From Sphingomonas sp. Leaf32 (GTDB taxonomy: Bacteria > Pseudomonadota > Alphaproteobacteria > Sphingomonadales > Sphingomonadaceae): a stretch of 64,000 nucleotides of DNA. A program made the translations under genes and the position numbers. The stretch covers positions 1 to 64,000 of the forward strand of contig NZ_LMLA01000001.1 of assembly GCF_001421765.1 (NCBI RefSeq), given 5' to 3'. The notes below the pieces were generated by a model that was given only the letters and a program-made list of their open reading frames with translations, was not told the DNA's origin and did no database searches. Shown in pieces: positions 32,355 through 40,601 of this stretch (position 1 is its first letter; every line of letters starts with the position of its first letter).

Positions 32355-33085
32355 AAACCCTGCCGCCCCCGCCGCTCGGCCAGTTCCTGATCGAGACGCC
32401 GCGCGCCGCGCTGGCGCTGGCGGGCGTGCCGTTCGGCTGGCGACAAGCGCTGGCCGGGGTGCGGCGCGGCGATGGGGAGCCGGTGATGCTGTTGCCGGGC
32501 CTGTTCAACAGCGACCGGTCGATGACGATCATGGCGCGCTATCTGCGCGACCTGGGCCATGGCACCCATGGCTGGGGGCTGGGCCGCAATTTCGGCCAGC
32601 GCAGCATCGGCGTGGACGGGGCCAGGCTGATCGAGCGGATCGATGCGGTCGCGCAGGGCAGCGGACGGGCGGTGGCGCTGGTCGGGGTCAGCATGGGCGG
32701 GATCATGGCACGCTTCGTGGCACATCGCCGCCCCGACCTGATCGAACAGGTGGTGACGGTCGCCAGCCCCTATGCCGGGCCGGCGCGGTCGACCCGGGTG
32801 TGGCGGCTGTACGAATGGATCAGCGGTGAATCGGTCGACGATCCGGCGGTACTGGCGCTGGCCGAGGAGGTGCGCCGCCCCCTGCCCGTCCCCGCCACCG
32901 CGATCTGGAGCGCCAGTGACGGGCTGGTCAACGGGATGGGCTGCCATGTGCCGGGCGAACCGGGTTGCCGCGCGGTCGAGGTGGTGAGCAGCCATTATGG
33001 CGTGCAGACCCGGCTGATCGTCCTGCGCGCGGTGGCGCAGGCGCTGGCGGGGAATCGAAGCACCGTCTCCGTTCGTCCTGAGTAG
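32345..33085 (+). CDS. Alpha/beta-hydrolase (lipase-like), stop codon supplied by a repeat
   Basis: 246 residues from a GTG at 32345. The nucleophile elbow is GVSMGGIMARFVAHRRPDLI. The N-terminal LLPGLFNSDRSM carries the oxyanion region, an Asp candidate is in WSASDGLVNG, and the His candidate is in VVSSHYGVQTRL. It looks like a cytoplasmic esterase or PGAP1-like lipase. Codons for the last residues V-R-P-E and the TAG stop come from the palindromic repeat at 33070. Coupled to the DUF2459 gene. Confidence 0.8.
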   Translation: MAVETLPPPPLGQFLIETPRAALALAGVPFGWRQALAGVRRGDGEPVMLLPGLFNSDRSMTIMARYLRDLGHGTHGWGLGRNFGQRSIGVDGARLIERIDAVAQGSGRAVALVGVSMGGIMARFVAHRRPDLIEQVVTVASPYAGPARSTRVWRLYEWISGESVDDPAVLALAEEVRRPLPVPATAIWSASDGLVNGMGCHVPGEPGCRAVEVVSSHYGVQTRLIVLRAVAQALAGNRSTVSVRPE

Positions 33086-33181
33086 CCACTGAGCTTGTCG
33101 AAGGGGCGTATCGAAGGACCGTTCGGGGCCAGTGCTTTGATACGGGTCTTCGACAAGCTCAGCCCCTACTCAGCACGAACG
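33070..33181. repeat. Palindromic repeat (CGTTCGTNCTGAGTAG type), copy 2
   Basis: It starts CGTTCGTCCTGAGTAG, whose TAG at 33083-33085 is the stop codon of the hydrolase gene, and ends CAGCACGAACG. Inner arms (TTGTCGAAGGGGCGTATCG) pair as in the other copies. Confidence 0.9.
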
Positions 33182-33202
33182 GATTTGCGTTCCAAGATTC
33201 TA

Positions 33203-33448
33203 TCAATCGTCGTCGCGCCGTTCCCGCCGTCGTCGCGCCTCTTCCTTGCGCAGTTCGCGGCCTTCGCGCGCTTCCTTCTTGCGCATTTTCCGGCCGTAGT
33301 TGCGGTCGGCCTCCGACTGGCTGGTGGTGGTCCAGTCTACCACCTGCGCCCCGGCGCGGACCGGGGCGGTCGCCACGTTCCATACCGTGCTGACGCACCC
33401 ACCGGTCAGCGGCGTCACCGCCAGCACCATCCACGCCCGTCGCATCAC
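33203..33448 (-). CDS. Small lipoprotein with highly charged tail, 81 aa
   Basis: It begins MMRRAWMVLAVTPLTGGCVS, a lipoprotein signal peptide with lipobox L-T-G-G-C. The mature part has about 25 neutral residues and then a strongly charged Arg/Lys/Glu tail ending RRRRERRDDD. Small lipoproteins of this kind may contact peptidoglycan or the outer membrane; the role is unknown. It starts 7 bases after the glpQ stop, so it is probably co-transcribed. Confidence 0.65.
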   Translation of the reverse strand: MMRRAWMVLAVTPLTGGCVSTVWNVATAPVRAGAQVVDWTTTSQSEADRNYGRKMRKKEAREGRELRKEEARRRRERRDDD

Positions 33449-33455
33449 ATTGTCC

Positions 33456-34481
33456 TCAATAAGGTTTGTCGCGTATCTGTGCCCCGATTAGCGGGAAATC
33501 GGTGAAGAAACCATCGACGCCAGCGTCGACCGCGTCGGCGATCTCCTGTCCGATCCGGCCGTGCGTCGCCGGATCGCCCGGCACGCGGTACGCTTCGGGA
33601 AGAAAGATGTTCTCGGCGCGATAGGTCCACGGATGGACGCGCAGACCGGCGGCATGGGCGTCGCGCACCAACGGCTTGTCCTTGCCCACCAGCACCTTGT
33701 TCGGACCGATGCCCCATGCATAGGCCGCGACCGCCTTCAGCCCCGCCGGGGTCGCCATCGTCGCATAGCTGTCGACCGCGTGGTCGGCCGGGCCGTCGGT
33801 GTCGTTCATCAACTGGATCAGGCGGATGCGGGTCAGCTTCTTCAGTGCCTTGAGGTTGTTCACCTCGAACGACTGGATGAAGACCGGAGCGTCGGCGCGG
33901 TCCCAGCCGGCAGCGCGCAGCTCAGCCACCAGCCGCGCCTCCATGCGCTGGCCGATCGACGCGAAATAGCTCGGATGCTTGGTTTCAGGATAGATGCCGA
34001 TCGTGCGCCCCGTCTCGGCGGTAGTGCGCTTGGCCAGCGCGATCACCTCGGCCAGCGTGGGCACGGGCTGCTGGCCGTCAAAGGCGGTGTTGCCGGGGCG
34101 ATATTGCGGCAGGCGTTCCTTCGCGCGCAGCGTACGCAGTTCGGCGAGGGTGAAGTCCTCGGTAAACCAGCCGGTGATCGCGGCCCCGTCGATCCTCTTC
34201 GTCGTGCGACGGGTGGCGAATTCGGGGTGGTCGGCGATATCGGTCGTGCCCGAAATCTCGTTCTCGTGCCGGGCGACGAACACATTGTCCTTGGTCAGCA
34301 CCAGATCGGGTTCGATGAAATCCGCCCCCTGTTCGATCGCGAGTTCGTACGCGGCGAGCGTGTGTTCGGGGCGCGATCCACTGGCCCCGCGATGCGCGAT
34401 CACGATCGGCGGGCTGGTCAGCGGACGTTCCTCAGCCATCGGTGCGCTTCCCATCATCGCCGCCACTATCATCCCCAACAT
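33456..34481 (-). CDS. glpQ: Glycerophosphodiester phosphodiesterase
   Basis: 341 residues. A short N-terminal hydrophobic signal (MLGMIVAAMMGSAPMA) suggests periplasmic location. The GDPD motifs are clear: IAHRGASGSRPEHTLAAYEL, EPDLVLTKDNVFVARHENEI, a metal-binding Glu in GIYPETKHPSYF, and VHPWTYRAENIFLP near the C-terminus. It hydrolyses glycerophosphodiesters to glycerol-3-phosphate. Divergent from paoA across 74 bases. Confidence 0.92.
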   Translation of the reverse strand: MLGMIVAAMMGSAPMAEERPLTSPPIVIAHRGASGSRPEHTLAAYELAIEQGADFIEPDLVLTKDNVFVARHENEISGTTDIADHPEFATRRTTKRIDGAAITGWFTEDFTLAELRTLRAKERLPQYRPGNTAFDGQQPVPTLAEVIALAKRTTAETGRTIGIYPETKHPSYFASIGQRMEARLVAELRAAGWDRADAPVFIQSFEVNNLKALKKLTRIRLIQLMNDTDGPADHAVDSYATMATPAGLKAVAAYAWGIGPNKVLVGKDKPLVRDAHAAGLRVHPWTYRAENIFLPEAYRVPGDPATHGRIGQEIADAVDAGVDGFFTDFPLIGAQIRDKPY

Positions 34482-34555
34482 CTGCGACCCTCTCGCAACA
34501 GGAAACCCTTTGGTTGGCGATCGTTAGCCTTGACGACCAACGGAGCGCCCCCCCC

Positions 34556-35065
34556 ATGCAATTCACCATCAACGGACAGCCGTATCAGGCGGAGGTCGAC
34601 ATCCGTACCTCGCTGCTCGACCTGCTGCGCGAACATCTCTCGCTCACCGGCAGCAAGAAGGGCTGCGATCATGGCCAATGCGGCGCGTGCACCGTGCTGG
34701 TGAACGGCCGCCGCATCAATGCCTGCCTCACGCTTGCCGTGATGCATCAGGATGACGAGATCGTGACGATCGAGGGACTGGGCACGCCCGGGGACCTGCA
34801 TCCGCTCCAGGCCGCGTTCGTCAAGCATGACGGGTTCCAGTGCGGCTATTGCACGCCGGGACAGATCTGTTCGGCGGTCGGGATGCTCGATGAGGTCAGG
34901 AAGGGCTGGCCGAGTCATGTCAGCGCCGACCTGAACGACGCCGACTTCACCGACGACGAAATCCGCGAGCGGATGAGCGGCAATATCTGTCGTTGCTCGG
35001 CCTATCCCAACATTGTCGACGCGATCCGCGAAGTCGCCGATGCAAAGGCGGAGACGGTGGCATGA
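34556..35065 (+). CDS. paoA: Molybdenum hydroxylase 2Fe-2S subunit (PaoA-like)
   Basis: 169 residues with two [2Fe-2S] clusters: a plant-type cluster ([16 protein letters not shown] and the Cys in INACLTLAV) and a second cluster ([11 protein letters not shown] and ICRCSAYP). The E. coli PaoA has a Tat leader and is periplasmic. This protein starts directly at [13 protein letters not shown] without one, so the enzyme should be cytoplasmic. First gene of the three-gene operon. Confidence 0.92.
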   Translation: MQFTINGQPYQAEVDIRTSLLDLLREHLSLTGSKKGCDHGQCGACTVLVNGRRINACLTLAVMHQDDEIVTIEGLGTPGDLHPLQAAFVKHDGFQCGYCTPGQICSAVGMLDEVRKGWPSHVSADLNDADFTDDEIRERMSGNICRCSAYPNIVDAIREVADAKAETVA

Positions 35066-36039
35066 AGCTGTTCGATTACGCGAAGGCCGACAGCGCCGAC
35101 GCAGCCGTCCGCGAAGGCGCGGCGCGCGACACGAAGTTCATCGCGGGCGGGACCAACCTGCTCGACCTGATGAAATTGCAGATCGAGACGCCCGCGCGAC
35201 TGGTCGATATCAGCCGCCTGCCGCTGACCGACATTGAGGAGATCGACGGCGGCGGGGTGCGGATCGGAGCGCTGGTGCCCAATTCGGACCTGGCGGCGAA
35301 CCCGATCATCCGCGAACGCTACGAAGTGCTCAGCCGCGCGCTGCTGGCCGGCGCGTCGGGGCAGTTGCGCAACAAGGCGTCGACCGGGGGCAACCTGCTG
35401 CAACGTACCCGCTGCTATTATTTCTACGAGACGGCGGCGCGTTGCAACAAGCGCGTGCCGGGATCGGGCTGCGACGCGAAGGAAGGGTTCAACCGCATCC
35501 TCGCCGTGTTGGGCACCAGCGAGGCGTGCATCGCGACGCATCCGAGCGACATGGCGGTGGCGATGCGCGCACTCGACGCGACGATCGTGACGCTGGGCAG
35601 CGACGGGGAAAAACGGCGGATCGCGATCGGCGACTTCTATCGCCTGCCGGGCGATACGCCGGAGGTCGAGCATGTGCTGCGCCCCGGCGAACTCATCACC
35701 CATGTCGAACTGCCGGCCGCACCCGAGGGTCGCCAGACCTATCGCAAGGTGCGCGACCGTGCGTCCTACGCCTTTGCGCTGGTGTCGGTCGCGGGAATCG
35801 TCGCGGTCGAGGACGGCAAGATAAGTTCGGCGCGGCTGGCGTTCGGCGGCCTCGGTCCGATGCCGTGGCGCGACGAAGGCGTCGAGCGCCTGCTCGTCGG
35901 GCAGGCCCCGTCCGACGCGCTGTTCGCGCAAGCCGCCGACCTGCTGCTGCGCGACGCCAAAGGCTTCGGCAGCAACGATTTCAAGATTCCACTCACGCGC
36001 CGCACGCTGATCGCGACGCTCCGGGAGCTGACGGCATGA
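35062..36039 (+). CDS. paoB: Molybdenum hydroxylase FAD subunit (PaoB-like)
   Basis: 325 residues starting [20 protein letters not shown] (ATGA overlap). FAD-binding blocks are [19 protein letters not shown] and [21 protein letters not shown] cysteine-rich insert ([34 protein letters not shown]) matches the extra [4Fe-4S] cluster of E. coli PaoB. It passes electrons to the acceptor. Overlaps paoC by ATGA. Confidence 0.92.
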   Translation: MKLFDYAKADSADAAVREGAARDTKFIAGGTNLLDLMKLQIETPARLVDISRLPLTDIEEIDGGGVRIGALVPNSDLAANPIIRERYEVLSRALLAGASGQLRNKASTGGNLLQRTRCYYFYETAARCNKRVPGSGCDAKEGFNRILAVLGTSEACIATHPSDMAVAMRALDATIVTLGSDGEKRRIAIGDFYRLPGDTPEVEHVLRPGELITHVELPAAPEGRQTYRKVRDRASYAFALVSVAGIVAVEDGKISSARLAFGGLGPMPWRDEGVERLLVGQAPSDALFAQAADLLLRDAKGFGSNDFKIPLTRRTLIATLRELTA

Positions 36040-38255
36040 CCACCAACGCACTGCGCATGGACAAGCCCGTCGAACACAGTCTGCTCGACACCGGCGTCCA
36101 GGGGATCATCGGCAAGGGGATCGAACGGATCGATGGTCCGCTGAAGGTCGCCGGACAGGCGACCTATGCCGCCGAATATGCGCCCGATGATCTCGCCTAT
36201 GGTTTCCTCGTCCGTGCGCCGTTTGCGGCAGGGAAGATCACCGCGATCGATGCCGAAGGGGCGAAGGCGCTGCCGGGCGTGCTGGACGTGGTGGTCGACC
36301 TCAAGACCTTCATCCGCAACGCGCAGCAGGGCGGCGAGACCGGCGCCCCGACGCAGGGGGTGAAGGACGTCGCCTATTTCGGTGAGCCGGTGGCGATCGT
36401 CGTTGCCGAGAGCTTCGAGATCGCGCGCGACGCGGCGCAGCTGGTGTCGATCCGGTTCGATCCGGCACCCGGCGTCTTCACCTTCGACGACCGGCTGGAC
36501 AGCGCGAAGAAGCCGCCGGCTGGCACGATGCCGCCCTATCACAAGCAGGGTGACCTCGACGCGGCGATGGCCGAGGCGGCGTTCACCATCGATGATATAT
36601 GGACCACCCCGTCGCAGAATTCGGCGGCGATGGAGCCGCACGCATCGACCGCGGTGTGGGACGATGACGGGCTGACGCTGTACGGCGCGTATCAGATGCC
36701 GTCGTCGGACAAGCTGCAACTGGCCAAGGCGCTGGGCGAGCGGGCGTCGCGGGTGCGGATCGTCGCGCGCTATGTCGGCGGCGGGTTCGGGTCGAAGCTG
36801 GGCATCGCCCCGGAATCGGTTGCGACCGCGCTGGCGGCCAAGGCGGTCGGGCGGCCGGTAAAGACGGTGATGACCCGTCAGCAGGTGTTCGACACCACGG
36901 TGCGCCGGTCGAACACGCATCAGCGGATGCGGCTGGCCGCCGATGCCGATGGCCGGCTGACCGGGATCGGGCATGAGACGATCACCAGCAACCTGCCGGG
37001 CGAGGGCTATTTCGAACCGGCGGGTATCGCGACCCAGTTCCTTTATGCCGGCGAGAACCGCGTCATCACCCATGACGTGGTGGAGCTGAACCGGATGCTG
37101 TCGGGGTCGATGCGCGCGCCGGGCGAGGCGGTCGGGCTGCTGGCGCACGAGAATGCGATGGACGAGCTGGCGGAAAAGATCGGGATCGATCCGGTCGAGC
37201 TGCGCCGCCGCAACGATCCGTCACGCGATCCGCAAAAGGACGTGCCGTTTTCGACCCGCTCGCTGACCCGCTGCCTCGACGCCGGGGCGAAGGCGTTCGG
37301 CTGGGACCAGCGCAACCAGACGCCGGGCAGCCGGCGCGAAGGCGACTGGCTGATCGGACAGGGCATGGCGGCGACCACGCGCACCAACATGCTGCAACCC
37401 AGCGAAGCGGCGGTGTCGATCGGTCCCGACGGCCGGGCGCTGATCGAAACCGACATGACCGACATCGGCACCGGCACCTATACCATCCTGGCGCAGATCG
37501 CGGGCGAGCTACTGGGCCTGCCGATCGAGCGGATCGACGTGCATCTGGGCGATACGAAGTCGCCGCCGGGTGCGGGGTCGGGCGGGTCCTGGGGTGCCGG
37601 CAGCAGCGGGTCGTCGGTCTATCTGGCGGCACAGGCGCTGCGGGACAAGCTGGCGAAGGCGATGGACGTGTCGGCGGACGAACTGACGCTGAAGGACGGC
37701 CATGCGATCGCCGGCAATCGCCGGGTGCCGATCGCCGAGCTGGTCGGCGACGGCATCACCGCCACCGGATCGATCGAGCCGGGCAAACAGGAGAAGGAAA
37801 CGACGCAGGCCGGCTATGGCGCGCATTTTTGCGAAGTGAAGGTCCATGCCGTCACCGGCGAAGTCCGCGTCACCCGCTGGCACGCGACGTTCGAGGCGGG
37901 GCGCATCCTGAACCGACAGACCGCGCGGTCGCAGTGCATCGGCGGGATCGTGTTCGGCATCGGCGCCGCGCTGACCGAGGAACTGGTCCATGACGACCGC
38001 GACGGGCGGATCGTTAACCACGACCTGGCCGAATATCACGTGCCCGCGCACGCCGATATTCCGCCGATCGACATCGCGTTCCTCGACGAACGGGACCCCC
38101 ATGCCAATCCGCTCCATGCCAAGGGGATTGGCGAACTGGGCATCGGTGGCGCGGGCGCGGCGGTGGTCAATGCGATCTACAACGCCACCGGGGTCCGGGT
38201 CCGCGACTATCCCGCGACCCTCGACAAGCTGCTGGAGGGATTGCCGGCGGTCTGA
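36036..38255 (+). CDS. paoC: Molybdenum hydroxylase catalytic subunit (PaoC-like aldehyde oxidoreductase)
   Basis: 739 residues. It carries the molybdenum-pterin binding blocks [38 protein letters not shown] and [20 protein letters not shown]. The active-site Glu is in [20 protein letters not shown] near the C-terminus. The length and three-subunit layout match E. coli PaoABC, which oxidises aromatic aldehydes. The substrate here is inferred. Maturation would need xdhC and mocA (22432-23974). Confidence 0.92.
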   Translation: MTTNALRMDKPVEHSLLDTGVQGIIGKGIERIDGPLKVAGQATYAAEYAPDDLAYGFLVRAPFAAGKITAIDAEGAKALPGVLDVVVDLKTFIRNAQQGGETGAPTQGVKDVAYFGEPVAIVVAESFEIARDAAQLVSIRFDPAPGVFTFDDRLDSAKKPPAGTMPPYHKQGDLDAAMAEAAFTIDDIWTTPSQNSAAMEPHASTAVWDDDGLTLYGAYQMPSSDKLQLAKALGERASRVRIVARYVGGGFGSKLGIAPESVATALAAKAVGRPVKTVMTRQQVFDTTVRRSNTHQRMRLAADADGRLTGIGHETITSNLPGEGYFEPAGIATQFLYAGENRVITHDVVELNRMLSGSMRAPGEAVGLLAHENAMDELAEKIGIDPVELRRRNDPSRDPQKDVPFSTRSLTRCLDAGAKAFGWDQRNQTPGSRREGDWLIGQGMAATTRTNMLQPSEAAVSIGPDGRALIETDMTDIGTGTYTILAQIAGELLGLPIERIDVHLGDTKSPPGAGSGGSWGAGSSGSSVYLAAQALRDKLAKAMDVSADELTLKDGHAIAGNRRVPIAELVGDGITATGSIEPGKQEKETTQAGYGAHFCEVKVHAVTGEVRVTRWHATFEAGRILNRQTARSQCIGGIVFGIGAALTEELVHDDRDGRIVNHDLAEYHVPAHADIPPIDIAFLDERDPHANPLHAKGIGELGIGGAGAAVVNAIYNATGVRVRDYPATLDKLLEGLPAV

Positions 38256-38404
38256 GGAGCGTTGCCTGGGGGAAGGAGAGCGGATGCTCCCCTTCCCCTA
38301 TGGGCAATTTTCCCTTGTTCGCGTTTGCGGCAACCCTAGCTGTCATGTATCTGACCCGCAGACCGGGTGGAATTGCCACCCACTAGCCGAACCGAGCGAG
38401 TATC

Positions 38405-39184
38405 ATGGCCGAATTCCGTTTGCCCAAGAACAGCGTCGTCAAAAAGGGTACGACCCACAAGTCGCCGACGTCGGGCCGGATCAAGAAATTCAAGGTCTAT
38501 CGCTACGATCCCGATTCGGGCCAGAATCCGCGCTACGACGATTTCGAGATCGATCTGGACGAATGCGGTCCGATGGTCCTCGACGCGCTCATCAAGATGA
38601 AGTCGGAGCAGGACCCCTCGCTCACCTTCCGCCGGTCGTGCCGCGAAGGGATTTGCGGGTCGTGTTCGATGAACATCGACGGCCGCAACGGCCTCGCCTG
38701 CACCACCGCGATCGAGGATATCAAGGGCGATATCCGCATCACGCCGCTGCCGCACATGGACGTCATCAAGGACCTGGTGCCGGACTTCACCCATTTCTAT
38801 GCGCAGTACGCGTCGATCAAGCCGTGGCTGCAGACGGTGACGCCCGAGCCTGCGGGCAAGGAGCGGCTCCAGTCGCCGGAGGATCGCAGCAAGCTCGACG
38901 GGCTGTACGAATGCATCCTGTGCGCCTGCTGCTCGACCTCGTGCCCGAGCTATTGGTGGAACAGCGACAAGTTCCTCGGCCCGGCGATCCTGCTCCAGGC
39001 GTATCGCTGGCTGGCCGACAGCCGTGACGAGATGACCGGCGAGCGTCTGGACGAGCTGGAAGATCCGTTCCGCCTGTATCGGTGCCACACGATCATGAAC
39101 TGCGCGAATGTCTGCCCCAAGGGACTGAACCCCGCCAAGGCGATCGCCGAGATCAAGAAGATGGAAGTCGAGCGGATCATCTGA
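38405..39184 (+). CDS. sdhB: Succinate dehydrogenase iron-sulfur subunit
   Basis: 259 residues. The [2Fe-2S] motif is [21 protein letters not shown]. The C-terminal domain has the [4Fe-4S] and [3Fe-4S] cysteines ([32 protein letters not shown]). It transfers electrons from SdhA to quinone. It is 11.4 kb from sdhCDA and on the other strand, with its own upstream region at 38256-38404. That gap has no clear terminator or promoter by eye. Confidence 0.97.
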   Translation: MAEFRLPKNSVVKKGTTHKSPTSGRIKKFKVYRYDPDSGQNPRYDDFEIDLDECGPMVLDALIKMKSEQDPSLTFRRSCREGICGSCSMNIDGRNGLACTTAIEDIKGDIRITPLPHMDVIKDLVPDFTHFYAQYASIKPWLQTVTPEPAGKERLQSPEDRSKLDGLYECILCACCSTSCPSYWWNSDKFLGPAILLQAYRWLADSRDEMTGERLDELEDPFRLYRCHTIMNCANVCPKGLNPAKAIAEIKKMEVERII

Positions 39185-39214
39185 TCCGTCTCGCGTGGTG
39201 TTGCACACACCACC

Positions 39215-39331
39215 CGTTCGTCCTGAGTAGCGGCTGAGCTTGTCGAAGGCGCATATCGAAGGACGGTTTATGCGGCGACGATCCTTCGATACGCCATTTC
39301 GACAAGCTCAATGGCTACTCAGGACGAACGG
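39215..39331. repeat. Palindromic repeat (CGTTCGTNCTGAGTAG type), copy 3
   Basis: The arms CGTTCGTCCTGAGTAGCGGC and ACTCAGGACGAACGG flank inner arms around TTCGATACG. It fills most of the sdhB-zapE gap (39185-39360). Confidence 0.9.
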
Positions 39332-39360
39332 AGGGGTCATTCAGGGGGAGTAATCCTGCC

Positions 39361-40467
39361 ATGACCGTCCTCGCCCGCTACGACCGCCTCGTCACCGCCG
39401 GCGAGTTGCGCCCGGACCCCGAACAGCGCGCCGCCGCCGAGCGGCTGTCGCGCCTCGCCGACGCCATCGACCATCCCCCCAAGCGCGGGCTGTTCGCGCG
39501 CCTGACCGGCGGCGACGCCGTGCCCCCACGCGGCGTGTACCTGTGGGGCGGCGTCGGGCGGGGCAAGTCGATGTTGATGGACCTGTTCTACGACTGTGTC
39601 GCCGAACCGGCCAAGCGCCGCGTCCATTTCCACGCCTTCATGATCGAGGTCCATGCCCGCCTCGCAACCGAACGCGCCAAGGAGGTCGGCAACCCCGTGC
39701 CGCCGGTGGCCGAGGCGCTGGCCAAGGACCTGAAACTGCTCGCGTTCGACGAGATGGTCATCAACAACACCGCCGATGCGATGGTGCTGTCCCGGCTGTT
39801 CACCGAGATGATGACGCACGGTGTCACCATGGTCGCGACGTCGAACCGGCCGCCGGTCGACCTGTACAAGGACGGGTTGCAGCGCGACAGCTTCCTGCCG
39901 TTCATCGCGCTGCTCGAATCCAGTCTCGACGTGCTGCCACTGAACGGGCCGACCGATTACCGCCGCGACCGGCTGGGCGCGGTCGATACGTGGCTGGTGC
40001 CGAACGGCGCGGCGGCGATCGAGGCTTTATCGGCGGCGTTCTTCCGCCTCACCGATTATCCGGTCGAGGATCGCGACCATGTGCCGTCGTGCGACCTTGA
40101 TGTCGGCGGGGGCCGGACGCTGCACGTGCCCAAGGCGCTGAAGGGCGTCGGCGTATTCAGCTTCAAGCGGCTGTGCGGCGAGGCGCGCGGGGCGCCCGAC
40201 TATCTCGCCATCGCGCGGGCGTTCCACACCGTGATCCTGGTCGGGATTCCGATCCTGGGGCCGGAAAACCGCAACGAGGCCGCGCGGTTCGTGACGCTGA
40301 TCGACGCGCTGTACGAATATCGGGTGAAGCTGCTGGCGGCGGCGGATGCGCAGCCGGGCGCGCTGTATCCGACCGGTGACGGGCGGTTCGAATTCGACCG
40401 GACGATCAGCCGGCTGGAGGAAATGCGGTCGGAGGATTATCTGGCGAAGGGGCATGGCGAGGGGTGA
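39361..40467 (+). CDS. zapE: Cell division ATPase ZapE (AFG1-like)
   Basis: 368 residues. Walker A is LWGGVGRGKSMLMDLFYD, followed by HFHAFMIEVHARL. Walker B is KLLAFDEMVINNTADAMVLS, and sensor 1 is MVATSNRPPVDLYKDG. This is the bacterial ZapE/AFG1 family, which in E. coli modulates Z-ring stability and in mitochondria assists degradation of respiratory proteins. Its position after sdhB is in keeping with either role. Confidence 0.92.
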   Translation: MTVLARYDRLVTAGELRPDPEQRAAAERLSRLADAIDHPPKRGLFARLTGGDAVPPRGVYLWGGVGRGKSMLMDLFYDCVAEPAKRRVHFHAFMIEVHARLATERAKEVGNPVPPVAEALAKDLKLLAFDEMVINNTADAMVLSRLFTEMMTHGVTMVATSNRPPVDLYKDGLQRDSFLPFIALLESSLDVLPLNGPTDYRRDRLGAVDTWLVPNGAAAIEALSAAFFRLTDYPVEDRDHVPSCDLDVGGGRTLHVPKALKGVGVFSFKRLCGEARGAPDYLAIARAFHTVILVGIPILGPENRNEAARFVTLIDALYEYRVKLLAAADAQPGALYPTGDGRFEFDRTISRLEEMRSEDYLAKGHGEG

Positions 40468-40479
40468 GCAAGCCCGATT

Positions 40480-40590
40480 CGTTCGTGCTGAGTAGGGACT
40501 GAGCGAAGTCGAAGGCCCGTATCGAAGCACCTGCCCCCTGTCCTTCGATACGCTGCTTCGACAAGCTCAGCAGCTACTCAGGACGAACGG
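40480..40590. repeat. Palindromic repeat (CGTTCGTNCTGAGTAG type), copy 4
   Basis: CGTTCGTGCTGAGTAGGGAC and CTACTCAGGACGAACG arms flank a variable centre. It is placed in the convergent gap between zapE and hrpB, ending 11 bases from the hrpB stop codon. Confidence 0.9.
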
Positions 40591-40601
40591 TTCGCATCCA
40601 C

